Source: Bradyrhizobium viridifuturi (GTDB lineage Bacteria; Pseudomonadota; Alphaproteobacteria; Rhizobiales; Xanthobacteraceae). Taken from it: a DNA stretch of 64,000 bases. This document shows, in pieces, positions 1 through 7,494 of the stretch (positions are counted from its first letter, which is position 1; every line of letters begins with the position of its first letter). The translations under genes and the position numbers were made by a program. The notes beneath the pieces were generated by a model, which worked only from the letters and a program-made list of their open reading frames with translations, was not told the DNA's origin and made no database searches. The stretch spans positions 273,284 through 337,283 of the forward strand of contig NZ_LGTB01000002.1 of NCBI RefSeq assembly GCF_001238275.1. The letters are read 5' to 3'.

Positions 1-1
1 C

Positions 2-292
2 AGCCTGGCGCACGAGGTTCCGGATCCGACGGCAGACGACGATCATATCCGTGATCGCATCCTCCGGCAGATCGACGCCGTGAGCTGGCGCCCGATCGGG
101 TTCGAGGTGACCGTCCGCAACGGCGTTGTCCATCTGCACGGCATCGTCACCAGTGACCATGCGCGCGAAGCAACCATCGTGGCCGCGGAGAACACCGCCG
201 GCGTCAGGAAGGTGCATGATCACCTCTGCTTCGTGGATACTTATACCGGCTTCTACGTCGAGTCTCCCGAGGACATGAAGGCTGCGAGCTGA
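2..292 (+). CDS. BON-domain protein, C-terminal part (gene starts before the window)
   Basis: The reading frame is open from base 2 and ends with TGA, so the 5' part lies outside the window. The visible 96 residues contain one BON domain: a basic helix (IRDRILRQI), then FEVTVRNGVVHLHGIV, then the helix and a closing V-x-V-x-D-H-L segment. BON domains are thought to bind lipid or membrane surfaces. The layout resembles the C-terminus of the CBS-CBS-BON protein at 9090-9776, which ends with the same type of domain, so this is probably the tail of a second CBS-BON protein. The CBS part cannot be seen. Confidence 0.7.
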   Translation, partial: SLAHEVPDPTADDDHIRDRILRQIDAVSWRPIGFEVTVRNGVVHLHGIVTSDHAREATIVAAENTAGVRKVHDHLCFVDTYTGFYVESPEDMKAAS

Positions 293-354
293 AACGGCAA
301 CAGCTCACGATGATTGCCTGGCCGGAATTGGTGCGGCTCGCGATAGCGAACCGC

Positions 355-1743
355 CTATAGATCAAATACGTCCCCCAGACGCGGCAGTTCGACCCGCTGT
401 CCCTCCAGACGCGCCGCGAGTGCGTGCATCGCGGGCTCTTCGCCATGGACCAGGAATGTTGCCTCGCATCCCCCGATCGCACGTCGCCATGCGAGCAGCT
501 CCGGCTGATCGGCGTGGGCTGAGAATCCGTTGATCGTGTAGATGGTGCTGCGAACCGCAATGTCCTCGCCGAACATCCGCACGGACCTGGCCCCATCGAT
601 GATCTGCCGCGCAATCGTTCCCGAAGCGGCGTATCCGACGAATACGACCGCCGATTCCTTGCGCCAGATATTGTGCCGGAGATGATGGCGAATTCTCCCA
701 CCCGTGCACATCCCGGACCCGGCCATGATGACGGCACCGCCTGTTATCCTGTTGATGGCGACCGAATCGGCACTCTCGCGGACGAGACGCAAATTTGCCG
801 GCTGCAGCGGATCCCGGCCTTCACGAAACATGGAAGCGGCCTCGGAGCTGAGACATTCGGGATGCCGCTTGAATATCTCGGTCGCCGAGATCGCCATCGG
901 CGAGTCCAGGAAGATCTGCATGGCCGGCGGCAGCCGGCTGCACTCCACCCCCTCGCGCAAGGCATAGAGAAGCTCCTGGGCGCGCTCGAGCGCGAAGGTC
1001 GGGATGATGACGTTGCCGCCGCGCGCCAGTGTGCTGCCGATCGCGCCGTAGAGCTCTTCGACGGAGTCTTGCAGCGACCGATGGCGCCTGTCACCATACG
1101 TCGATTCCATGACGATAATGTCGGCGCGAGCCGGAGGGCTCGGCAGCCGCAGCAGCGGGCGACCCGCGTTGCCGATATCCCCCGAGAACAGCACCGAACG
1201 CGTGCGGCCGTGCTCGGCGGCCTCGATCAGGATGCTCGCTGAGCCCAAGATATGGCCCGCATCGAAGAAGGTCGCGCGAAGTCCTTCTGCGAGCTGCAAT
1301 GGTTTCCCGTATTCAGCCGTCCTTCCAAACCGATCGAAGCAATCGAGCGCATCGACGACGCTAAAGAGCGGCTGCAACGCTTCCTCTTCCCCTCGCCTGC
1401 GCCATTGGCGGGATCTCCGCTGTGCATCTTCTTCCTGGAGATGCGCGGCATCGACCAGGACGAGGCGAGCCAGCTCGCGACTGGCCGCAGTCGCGATCAC
1501 CTCACCCCTGAACCCTCGCTTGGCGAGCAATGGAATCCTGCCGCAGTGATCCAGGTGGGCATGGGTCAGCAGAACATAGTCGATGGTCGCGGGATCGAAC
1601 CCGAAGGCGGCGCTGTTCTCTTCCACCAGGTCGCGGCTTCCTTGAAAAAGACCGCAGTCGATCAGAATGCGTCGATTCAGGCATTCCACCAGGTGACAGG
1701 ACCCGGTCACGGCTCGATCGGCGCCATGAAAGGATAACTTCAC
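355..1743 (-). CDS. MBL-fold / beta-CASP RNA-processing metallohydrolase
   Basis: This 462-residue protein has the full set of metallo-beta-lactamase/beta-CASP motifs: HAHLDH at residues 61-66, LFSGDIGN further on, FSAHADQ near the end and a C-terminal VHGEE segment. In this family (CPSF-73-like, Pfam beta-CASP plus RMMBL) these residues bind two zinc ions and the enzymes cut RNA. The start is a GTG whose last two bases overlap the TGA of the upstream LOG gene (GTGA overlap), so translation is probably coupled; an in-frame extension upstream encodes only low-complexity Arg-rich sequence. It is the third gene of an operon with a 61-residue protein and the LOG protein, downstream of a FixK-like box at 3002. 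The substrate is unknown. Confidence 0.88.
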   Translation of the reverse strand: MKLSFHGADRAVTGSCHLVECLNRRILIDCGLFQGSRDLVEENSAAFGFDPATIDYVLLTHAHLDHCGRIPLLAKRGFRGEVIATAASRELARLVLVDAAHLQEEDAQRRSRQWRRRGEEEALQPLFSVVDALDCFDRFGRTAEYGKPLQLAEGLRATFFDAGHILGSASILIEAAEHGRTRSVLFSGDIGNAGRPLLRLPSPPARADIIVMESTYGDRRHRSLQDSVEELYGAIGSTLARGGNVIIPTFALERAQELLYALREGVECSRLPPAMQIFLDSPMAISATEIFKRHPECLSSEAASMFREGRDPLQPANLRLVRESADSVAINRITGGAVIMAGSGMCTGGRIRHHLRHNIWRKESAVVFVGYAASGTIARQIIDGARSVRMFGEDIAVRSTIYTINGFSAHADQPELLAWRRAIGGCEATFLVHGEEPAMHALAARLEGQRVELPRLGDVFDL

Positions 1744-2756
1744 GATCCGACCTCTTGACTGATCGTCTTGCCTCGTGAGGCGACCTCTCCGACCGGAAGA
1801 AGCGGCCGGCCGGACGCCTCGTACCACCGCAGAATGCCTTGCCAAGCTTCCTCGGCGGACTCCGCAAACCAAAACAGGTCCCTGTCTTCCGGATCGATGA
1901 CACCTTCCTCGACGAGGAAGTCCGGATCAAATGCGCGACGCCAATACGACTCGCCGACCAGCACGACCGGCACCGGCGCAATCTTTCGGGTCTGCGCCAA
2001 TGACAGCACTTCGAACAGTTCGTCCATCGTGCCAAACCCGCCAGGGAATGCCACCAGCGCCCGCGCGCGCATCAGGAGATGCAGCTTTCGCATCGCGAAG
2101 TAGTGAAACCTGAAGCAGAGATCGGGCGTGACGTACGGGTTCGGGTCCTGCTCCTTCGGAAGCGTAATGTTCAGTCCGATTGACTGGGCCCCGACGTCGT
2201 GCGCACCCCGGTTGGCTGCTTCCATGATGCCCGGGCCGCCACCGGTCATGATCATCAGGCGGCCGCCGATGGCCTTTTCGCTCGCGGCACCGACGATCCG
2301 TCCGAACTCGCGCGCGATTCTGTAATACTTGCTGTTCGCCGCAATATGCCGTGCCGACTTGAGACGGCGCTGTAAGCCGTCATCGTCGGGATTCAATGCC
2401 AACGTATCAGCTATCGAGGCGACGGCCCGGCGCGCCGCCTGCGCTTCGCAGATGCGCGTGCTGCCGAAGACGACGATCGTATGAGCGATCTGATGTTCCC
2501 GGAGCAGGGTCTCCGCCTTGAGAAAATCGAGTTGGAGGCGAATGCCGCGTGTGGCTTCGCTCTGCAAAAAATTTTCGTCCCGATCCGCCTCTTGATAGCT
2601 TGACGATTGCAGGATGCTTCGCAGAGCGCCGGGCGCACGAATGTCCGCTTCGGCGTCCTGGGGCTGCTCTCCCGGGAGTGCCGCGCCCCTGTCAGCACGG
2701 AGCGGCTTCGGCACCGAACTCGGGCGGGCCGATCGCAGACCCCCTTCGTCAGTCAT
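1740..2756 (-). CDS. LOG/TIGR00730-family Rossmann-fold protein (nucleoside monophosphate phosphoribohydrolase-like)
   Basis: This is a 338-residue protein with the family signature PGGFGTMDE and the upstream glycine-rich MTGGGPGIMEAAN segment. Characterised LOG proteins release the base from nucleoside 5'-monophosphates, for example in cytokinin activation, and others are PpnN-like nucleotidases. Residues 1 to about 60 are a poorly conserved extension, and the total length is greater than that of the short 190-residue LOG enzymes, so it is closer to the long bacterial type. The ATG overlaps the stop of the upstream small gene (ATGA) and its own stop overlaps the GTG of the MBL gene, giving three tightly coupled cistrons. 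The pairing of a nucleotide-cleaving enzyme with an RNase-like enzyme is notable. Confidence 0.85.
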   Translation of the reverse strand: MTDEGGLRSARPSSVPKPLRADRGAALPGEQPQDAEADIRAPGALRSILQSSSYQEADRDENFLQSEATRGIRLQLDFLKAETLLREHQIAHTIVVFGSTRICEAQAARRAVASIADTLALNPDDDGLQRRLKSARHIAANSKYYRIAREFGRIVGAASEKAIGGRLMIMTGGGPGIMEAANRGAHDVGAQSIGLNITLPKEQDPNPYVTPDLCFRFHYFAMRKLHLLMRARALVAFPGGFGTMDELFEVLSLAQTRKIAPVPVVLVGESYWRRAFDPDFLVEEGVIDPEDRDLFWFAESAEEAWQGILRWYEASGRPLLPVGEVASRGKTISQEVGS

Positions 2757-2938
2757 GGCGCCGGCCTTCCCTCTGTTTTGGAGACAGCAAGCGCCGGGTC
2801 GTGCTTGTGGGCCTCACGAACTTCGTCGTCCTCCAGCAGATCGAGAAGCCGGTGGCGGTCGCCCGGCTTTTCGCAACCGACACCCGTGCCGTACTTCGCG
2901 GGCTGTTCGACGGCAGGCGGCTTTACTTGGTCAATCAT
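2753..2938 (-). CDS. small hypothetical protein (61 aa), first gene of the LOG-MBL operon
   Basis: This is a short frame encoding an acidic and basic mixed peptide (LLDLLEDDEVREAHKHD in the middle) with no membrane segment and no family I recognise. The main support is position. Its TGA overlaps the ATG of the LOG gene (ATGA), it begins 63 nt downstream of the FixK-like box at 3002-3015, and no other start for the operon fits that spacing better. The Shine-Dalgarno is weak (GAGG-like). It could be a real small protein or a leader peptide that couples translation of the LOG gene. Confidence 0.5.
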   Translation of the reverse strand: MIDQVKPPAVEQPAKYGTGVGCEKPGDRHRLLDLLEDDEVREAHKHDPALAVSKTEGRPAP

Positions 2939-3001
2939 GGCAGGGCCTCGCCAACATTCGATAGGTGTTAGCTAGCATCCGCGACCGCTTGCGCGCACGC
3001 C

Positions 3002-3015
3002 TTGAGCAAAGTCAA
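3002..3015 (-). promoter_or_regulatory. FixK/FNR-type box
   Basis: TTGAGCAAAGTCAA matches the FNR/FixK consensus TTGAY-N4-RTCAA at every defined position except position 5. It ends 63 nt before the start of the 61-residue gene that opens the minus-strand operon, a spacing typical of an activator centred near -41.5 with a short leader. The regulator itself is not in the window. Confidence 0.6.
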
Positions 3016-3063
3016 TTCAGCCGTGTGACGGGCGATGGTTCTCCTTGACGACCAGACACGGCA

Positions 3064-3077
3064 TTGAGCCAGATCAA
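3064..3077 (+). promoter_or_regulatory. FixK/FNR-type box, second copy in the divergent region
   Basis: TTGAGCCAGATCAA again differs from the consensus only at position 5. It lies 118 nt upstream of the MFS start and 125 nt upstream of the minus-strand operon, so it most likely serves the MFS gene with a longer leader, or acts together with the box at 3002. Confidence 0.5.
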
Positions 3078-3195
3078 CGTTCATGCCCAGCGACGGGTCT
3101 ACTCGTTTCCTTGATTCCGGAGAGGCACAGGCCGGGCATCGGACTACGTCAATCGGTCACCGAAGCCAACATGGCTATCTCTTGCGTGGAAGAGC

Positions 3196-4475
3196 ATGTC
3201 ACTTCAGCTCGCCGTGCCCAAACATGTCGAAACGTTCAGGCAATCGCTTCGGCTTCTGCGGGCGCCTCGATTCGGCACCTACTTTTCCGCCACGTTGCTG
3301 TCCAATATCGGAATGTGGTCGCAGCAGGTTGCTGAGCCATGGCTGCTGCTCAGCCTGGGCGCTTCCTCATTCGTGATCGGATTGGACACCTTCGTGCAGT
3401 CGGCGCCAGCTTCCTGCTGATCCTGGCGGGCGGCATGCTCGCAGACAACGCCGATCGTCGCTGGGTCGTCGCGAAGTTTCAGGCCATCCAGATGCTATGT
3501 CCAGTCGCCCTGGTGGTCCTGATGCTGACACATCTCATCGAGCCATGGATGGTGATCGTCCTTTCACTCATCGTCGGCATCACCGACGCCTTGTCGATGC
3601 CCTCCTTTCAGACCATCGCGCCGTCACTCGTCCGCCAGGACCAGATTGGAAGCGCCATTGCCTTGAACGCGACACAGTTCAACCTTTCGCGGATCCTGGG
3701 CCCGGCGCTCGGCGGGTTGTTGATCGCAAGCGTCGGCGCGATCAGCTGTTTCGTTGCAAATGCCGCGTCATATTTGCCCTTCATCGCAGTCGCGATCTGG
3801 ATTCTGCCGCCCGGTTCGGCCAACCCCGACCCTGACCGCTCACTCGACCGTCACCAGCTCCTTCTCGGCTTGCGCAGAATCGTTGCCTCGGACTACATGC
3901 GTGGCGCATTGACCACCGTTCTGGTCACGAGCACCTTGTGCGGGCCACTGATCGTCTTCTGCCCGGTCCTGGTGAAGGAGATCTTGCACGGCGATTCCAC
4001 CCAGTTCAGCCTCGCCATCGGCGCGTTCGGAATCGGAGGACTGCTCGGAGCGGTCGTGATGCTCGGCGTCGAACCTGGCCGCGACAAACGCCAGTTGAGC
4101 ACCGCTTTCGCCGCCGCTTACGGCGCGATGACCGCGATCGCGGCAGTGAACCCATGGACTTCGGTGCTTCCGCTTCTGTTGGTCGTGGCCGGCTTTTGCA
4201 TGTCGATCAGCAATACGGCGGCCAACGCGCTCCTCAACGCCGCAGCGCCGGCCCGCCTGCGTGGCAGGACGATAAGCCTGTACATGCTGGCCATGCGCGG
4301 GGGCCTTTCGTTTGGCGGCCTCTTGACCGGACTTTCTGCCGATCTGGTCGGCGTGCGCTATGCGCTATTGGCCAATGGCATCATGGCCGTGACCGTCCAA
4401 TTGATCCTCGGCAGACGATGGCTCCACGCGGGGTCAGAGGCTGCATCGCATCCGTCGACGCCGCGGCGCTGCTAG
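3196..4475 (+). pseudogene. MFS exporter (EntS/DHA3-like) interrupted by a frameshift
   Basis: Two overlapping frames together encode a complete major facilitator protein of about 425 residues. The first frame carries the N-terminus with TM1 (FSATLLSNIGMWSQQ) and runs into TGA at 3418-3420. The second continues from about 3410 with FLLILAGGMLADNADRR, the conserved loop after TM2 with its DxxDRR motif, and ends at 4475. Restoring one base near 3409-3411 (CAGC-TTC to CAGCC-TTC) fuses them in register. The start has a GGA-containing Shine-Dalgarno at 3188. Downstream segments (about ten TM helices, RGRTISLYMLAMRGG) look undamaged, so this is either a sequencing indel or a very recent mutation. 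The substrate is unknown; relatives export siderophores or drugs. Confidence 0.75.
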
Positions 4476-4593
4476 ATTGCGATGCGATTGTATTGAATTA
4501 TCGTCACGCATTGGCTCTGGAGCATGGCTTTTGCGGAAAGCCGTTTCACGCTCTTCCGGATCATGCCCCAGCCGGCCCCTGCGCTCCATTCCC

Positions 4594-4662
4594 GAAAAAG
4601 CTGCCAGCTTGGGGGAAGCTGGCAGCTTCATCGTCGGGTGGGGTGCGCAGTAGCGCCTGCGC
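4594..4662 (-). ncRNA. candidate FixK-dependent small RNA (predicted, about 70 nt)
   Basis: On the minus strand an exact FixK/FNR box (4697-4710) is followed 22 nt later by TCTAAT (4669-4674). That is the spacing expected for a -10 element when the activator is centred at -41.5, and it predicts a transcript start near 4662. The RNA would end at a 12-13 bp perfect hairpin (arms 4598-4610 and 4616-4628, loop GGGGG) followed by five U residues. No protein gene starts in this interval. Transcription has not been shown; the case rests only on the order and spacing of the three signals. Confidence 0.4.
4595..4628 (-). terminator. intrinsic terminator (hairpin plus U-tract on the minus strand)
   Basis: A perfect 12-13 bp stem with arms AGCTGCCAGCTT and AAGCTGGCAGCT encloses a G5 loop and is followed on the minus strand by TTTTT. 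It lies about 135 bp past the cysQ stop and would end transcripts coming from cysQ or from the candidate sRNA promoter. For the convergent MFS gene on the plus strand the hairpin lacks a U-tract. Confidence 0.75.
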
Positions 4663-4696
4663 AAATGCATTAGATCGATTCACGGGGAACGTTTCG

Positions 4697-4710
4697 TTGA
4701 TCTCAATCAA
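4697..4710 (-). promoter_or_regulatory. exact FixK/FNR-type box with no gene behind it
   Basis: TTGATCTCAATCAA is a full match to TTGAY-N4-RTCAA. It sits between the 3' ends of two convergent genes (MFS and cysQ), where no protein promoter is needed. The downstream TCTAAT hexamer and terminator suggest that it drives a short non-coding transcript. Confidence 0.65.
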
Positions 4711-4763
4711 ATCCGGCCTGGGATGTTTCGCGGGCTTGGCGCATCCCTCGGGTCGGGTGCGGC

Positions 4764-5666
4764 TCAGGAACGATTCCGGCGGATGGGGGCCGGATCACCC
4801 CAAGCGACGAATTCGGGAACGACAAACCCTGTTTGCATCTGCCCGAACTTGATTGGCTCGCCGCTCGAGTCCGTGACCGCACCCCCTGCCGCGGTTACGA
4901 TGGCATGGCCGGCGGCGACATCCCATTCCCTGGTCGGCGACAGCCTTGGATAGGCATCTATCCTGCCCTCGGCGACCCAGGCAAACTTGAGTGCCGATCC
5001 GACCCGACGCCGGACTATATCGCCTCGCGCTCGGATCATCGCGGCCGTTCTCTCGTCGCTGTGTGATCGGCTTACTGCCACCAAGCTGGGCTTGCCGGGC
5101 GGATGACGCCGGCTCCGGATTGCTTGCGGGGCTTGCCTGAGGCCGTCGCGCAGCGTCAATCGTTCGGCGCCTCGCCCGACAATTCCACGCCAGAGCATGC
5201 CTAGCGCCGGTGCGCCGATGACGCCGAGCAGAGGGACGCCCCCGGTCACCAGCGCGACGTTCACCGTATACTCCTTGCGTCCTGCAATGAACTCCTTGGT
5301 TCCATCAAGCGGATCGACAAGAAAGAAACTCTGATGACGGCTGGGATCGACCGTTTGCGGGCACTCCTCGGAGATCACCAACGCATTGGGAACGAGCCGG
5401 GACAGGCCGTCGATCAGAATGCTGTTCGCGGCAAGATCCGCCTCGGTGACCGGCGATCGATCCTGCTTGACCTGCACATGCGCGGCCGCCCGATCCACCG
5501 CCAGGATACGCGCACCCGCGCGGATCACCAGTTCCGTGAGAGGTTCCATCAACGCGACTGCGGCGCGGGCGTCAAGCCGCGGCTGCTTCTCGTCGTCGCC
5601 GCCCTCGGCCGGAAGCCCGCTCTGATCGCTCGCACGCTGCACAATTACCCGCCGCAGCTTCCGCAT
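4764..5666 (-). CDS. cysQ: 3'(2'),5'-bisphosphate nucleotidase, CysQ type (inositol monophosphatase family)
   Basis: The 300-residue protein has the metal-binding triad of this phosphatase family: the SEECP acidic site, DPLDGTKEF, and EWDVAAGHAIVTAAGG near the C-terminus. DPLDGTKEF with the KEF ending is typical of CysQ, which removes the 3'-phosphate from pAp and PAPS left by sulfate assimilation and sulfotransfer. About 38 residues before the usual start (MEPLTELV at residue 40) are an unconserved extension, so the true start may be internal. The annotated ATG is supported by a TGATG overlap with the CBS gene, implying coupled translation and joint control from the CBS promoter. pAp inhibits small exoribonucleases, which may link it to the RNase-like gene nearby. 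Confidence 0.85.
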   Translation of the reverse strand: MRKLRRVIVQRASDQSGLPAEGGDDEKQPRLDARAAVALMEPLTELVIRAGARILAVDRAAAHVQVKQDRSPVTEADLAANSILIDGLSRLVPNALVISEECPQTVDPSRHQSFFLVDPLDGTKEFIAGRKEYTVNVALVTGGVPLLGVIGAPALGMLWRGIVGRGAERLTLRDGLRQAPQAIRSRRHPPGKPSLVAVSRSHSDERTAAMIRARGDIVRRRVGSALKFAWVAEGRIDAYPRLSPTREWDVAAGHAIVTAAGGAVTDSSGEPIKFGQMQTGFVVPEFVAWGDPAPIRRNRS

Positions 5667-6127
5667 CAGTCGCCTTCGGATCGCGCGAGTATTCGCTCAA
5701 GTGCCGTGATCAGCTGCACGCGGCCAACGATGCCAACGACCCGCGTATCCCGGAGCACGATGACCTGGGATATCTGATGCTTGTCCATTTCGGCAACGAT
5801 CTCGTCCACAGTCGCGCGTTCGCCGACGCAAACGGGTTTGCGACTCATCACGGCGTCGACGCTCAGGGCCCGGGTCCGCTCGCGGACCAGCCGTCCCTCC
5901 TCCCTGCTCAGCAGCCATTCGAACCAGAAGCCCTCCGGCCAATGTACGCCGAGTTCGCGACGGTGAAGGAAGTCGCCCTCGGAGATAACACCGATCAGCG
6001 CGCCTGAGCCATCGAGCACAGGCAAGCCGCGCTGGCCAGTTTCCAGCAATAATCGAACGGCGTCGAGCAATGGCGCGCCCGGCTTGATCGTCGCGAACGA
6101 CGTGCGCATGACTTCCAAAGCCAACAT
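5666..6127 (-). CDS. CBS-domain-pair protein
   Basis: This 153-residue protein consists almost entirely of two CBS motifs: residues about 5-60 (LLDAVRLLLETGQRGLPVLD) and about 90-150 (TVDEIVAEMDKHQISQVIV), with GVISEGDFLHR joining them. CBS pairs bind adenine nucleotides and act as energy sensors. Between the motifs lies a longer linker (HWPEGFWFEWLLSREEGRLV) shared in type with the CBS-BON protein at 9090. It is the first gene of a two-gene operon with cysQ and has a near-consensus FixK box 66 nt upstream. Confidence 0.85.
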   Translation of the reverse strand: MLALEVMRTSFATIKPGAPLLDAVRLLLETGQRGLPVLDGSGALIGVISEGDFLHRRELGVHWPEGFWFEWLLSREEGRLVRERTRALSVDAVMSRKPVCVGERATVDEIVAEMDKHQISQVIVLRDTRVVGIVGRVQLITALERILARSEGD

Positions 6128-6193
6128 GGCATACTCCGTGAAGCTTCACGTACCCGATCGTAGCAAGTATGCGCTAAAGGCGATGAGGCCGGG

Positions 6194-6207
6194 CTGACCT
6201 GGATCAA
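6194..6207 (-). promoter_or_regulatory. FixK/FNR-type box before the CBS-cysQ operon
   Basis: Read on the minus strand the site is TTGATCCAGGTCAG, one mismatch (last base) from TTGAY-N4-RTCAA. It ends 66 nt before the CBS start codon, matching the spacing at the other genes of the island. Confidence 0.55.
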
Positions 6208-6347
6208 TCGCGCCATACATCTCCTTGCCTCCGTCCTGCGCTCCGAAGCCATCCGGCAAACTGTCAGCTCCGCAAATGTCCGTAGGGAACAATCCCGAAT
6301 TTCCAAGCACGCGGTTCTGAGGCACGCTTTGTGTGCAGGAGCGGACC

Positions 6348-6551
6348 ATGAGCCACACCTTTCACGTAGCGAACCGCGCGACCCATCACAGGATTGTCGC
6401 GCTCGCTCTAATTGCCGGCATCGCGGTGACGGTTATCGGGTTACACACTCATCGCGCCTCCGGAATCGACGGTTCACGCTCTGGAGCCAGAATCCACCTC
6501 CCTGTCGAACACGATGATCTGCGGCCAGTTGCCGTCGCCGAACTGAGGTGA
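6348..6551 (+). CDS. small single-pass membrane protein, hypothetical (67 aa)
   Basis: The ATG is preceded by a good Shine-Dalgarno (AGGAG at 6338-6342). The product has one clear hydrophobic helix (residues about 14-32, IVALALIAGIAVTVIGL) after a short basic N-terminus rich in His, and a polar tail of about 35 residues, so it is either a membrane-anchored peptide or a secreted one with an uncleaved signal. I do not recognise a family. It is the only plus-strand candidate between two minus-strand operons, and no FixK-like box is visible before it. Confidence 0.4.
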   Translation: MSHTFHVANRATHHRIVALALIAGIAVTVIGLHTHRASGIDGSRSGARIHLPVEHDDLRPVAVAELR

Positions 6552-6704
6552 CGACGACGCAGGTGGCCCAGAGAAATAGATCGCCGCAGATCTTCCAGAA
6601 CTCCCCGACTGCCCCGGCTAGCTCCTGCATCCGGGGTACTTTTTTGCCGGCAGTGCTTCTGCGACCAGCAGCGGCGCTCTTGCTTAACGGTCTCCCGGCA
6701 TTGG

Positions 6705-7298
6705 CTACGGCACCCACTTCAATATCGTGGGCGGCTTGCGCGTTCCAGCAGATGGCGCCTCTCTCGGCACGCCGAGGATGATCGGGGCAACGGCCGCGCC
6801 GCCGTCCGGAATCCTCAGCTCTGCCTTGACCTCAGGGGTGTTCAGGATGCCAATAGCGAAGCCAATGCAGCAGGTGCCGAGACCTTGTGCCGTGGCCGCA
6901 AGCATGAGGTTCTCAGCCGCGAGCCAGCAATCGGCTTCGACGAACGGACCTTTCGCCTTGCAGCAGACGACGACAAGCGTGCCCGCATCATAGAAGATGT
7001 TGAACTCCGGATCGGACAGCATCGCCAACGCGCGGGGCTCTGATTTCTGGAAATGCAATGTGGCCTCTTGCTGGCCAAGCAACATCGCCTTGGCGCGGCT
7101 CGAATATTGTCGCAAGCGCGTCTTGTCCTGGATGACGACGAACGCCCAAGGCTCGGCATGAAGCGCCGTAGGCGCCTGCACCGCAGCATGCAGCAGCTGT
7201 TCGATCGTGCCACGCTCGATCTTGTCGGAAATGTAACTTCTCACGGCACGCCGTTGATAGATGGCAGTCAGGGTGTCGAGCTTCGAATAGGTCAGCAT
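6705..7298 (-). CDS. nitroreductase-family flavoprotein
   Basis: The 197-residue product has the nitroreductase fold: an N-terminal YQRRAVRSYI segment for FMN phosphate contact, AVQAPTALHAEPWAFVVIQD as the second conserved block, and a C-terminal region with GLGTCCIGFAIGIL and IILGVPREAP. Family members reduce nitro compounds, quinones or enones with NAD(P)H and FMN. The ATG was chosen for its strong Shine-Dalgarno (AGGAGAAGG); an in-frame extension upstream is basic and unconserved. A FixK-like half-site palindrome lies 57 nt upstream. The adjacent BON and CBS genes suggest a stress role. Confidence 0.85.
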   Translation of the reverse strand: MLTYSKLDTLTAIYQRRAVRSYISDKIERGTIEQLLHAAVQAPTALHAEPWAFVVIQDKTRLRQYSSRAKAMLLGQQEATLHFQKSEPRALAMLSDPEFNIFYDAGTLVVVCCKAKGPFVEADCWLAAENLMLAATAQGLGTCCIGFAIGILNTPEVKAELRIPDGGAAVAPIILGVPREAPSAGTRKPPTILKWVP

Positions 7299-7355
7299 GA
7301 TCCTTCTCCTTTCTGACGACCATGCCATGATGGCTCGACGGAACGGCCACGCGCC

Positions 7356-7369
7356 TTGACCCACCGCAA
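7356..7369 (-). promoter_or_regulatory. degenerate FixK/FNR-type box before the nitroreductase
   Basis: On the minus strand the site is TTGCGGTGGGTCAA, two mismatches in one half and a perfect second half. It resembles the BON site at 8914 (TTGNTC-type on the other strand) and stands 57 nt from the start codon. The repeated spacing is the main reason to list it. Confidence 0.4.
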
Positions 7370-7494
7370 CCCTGCGGATCAATCGGCCGTGACGCACGAG
7401 CCAGGCTGGCACGGATCAAGCGGTCCGTAACGCTCCCCGCACGGCAGGAGGAGATCGCTCATTATTGACGCGATGCTCTTGGTCCCCCTGGCAG

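Noticed and set aside
4434..4670. Minus-strand frame of 78 codons between MFS and cysQ
   Set aside because: Its ATG lies upstream of the predicted transcript start and it runs through the terminator hairpin; no family match.
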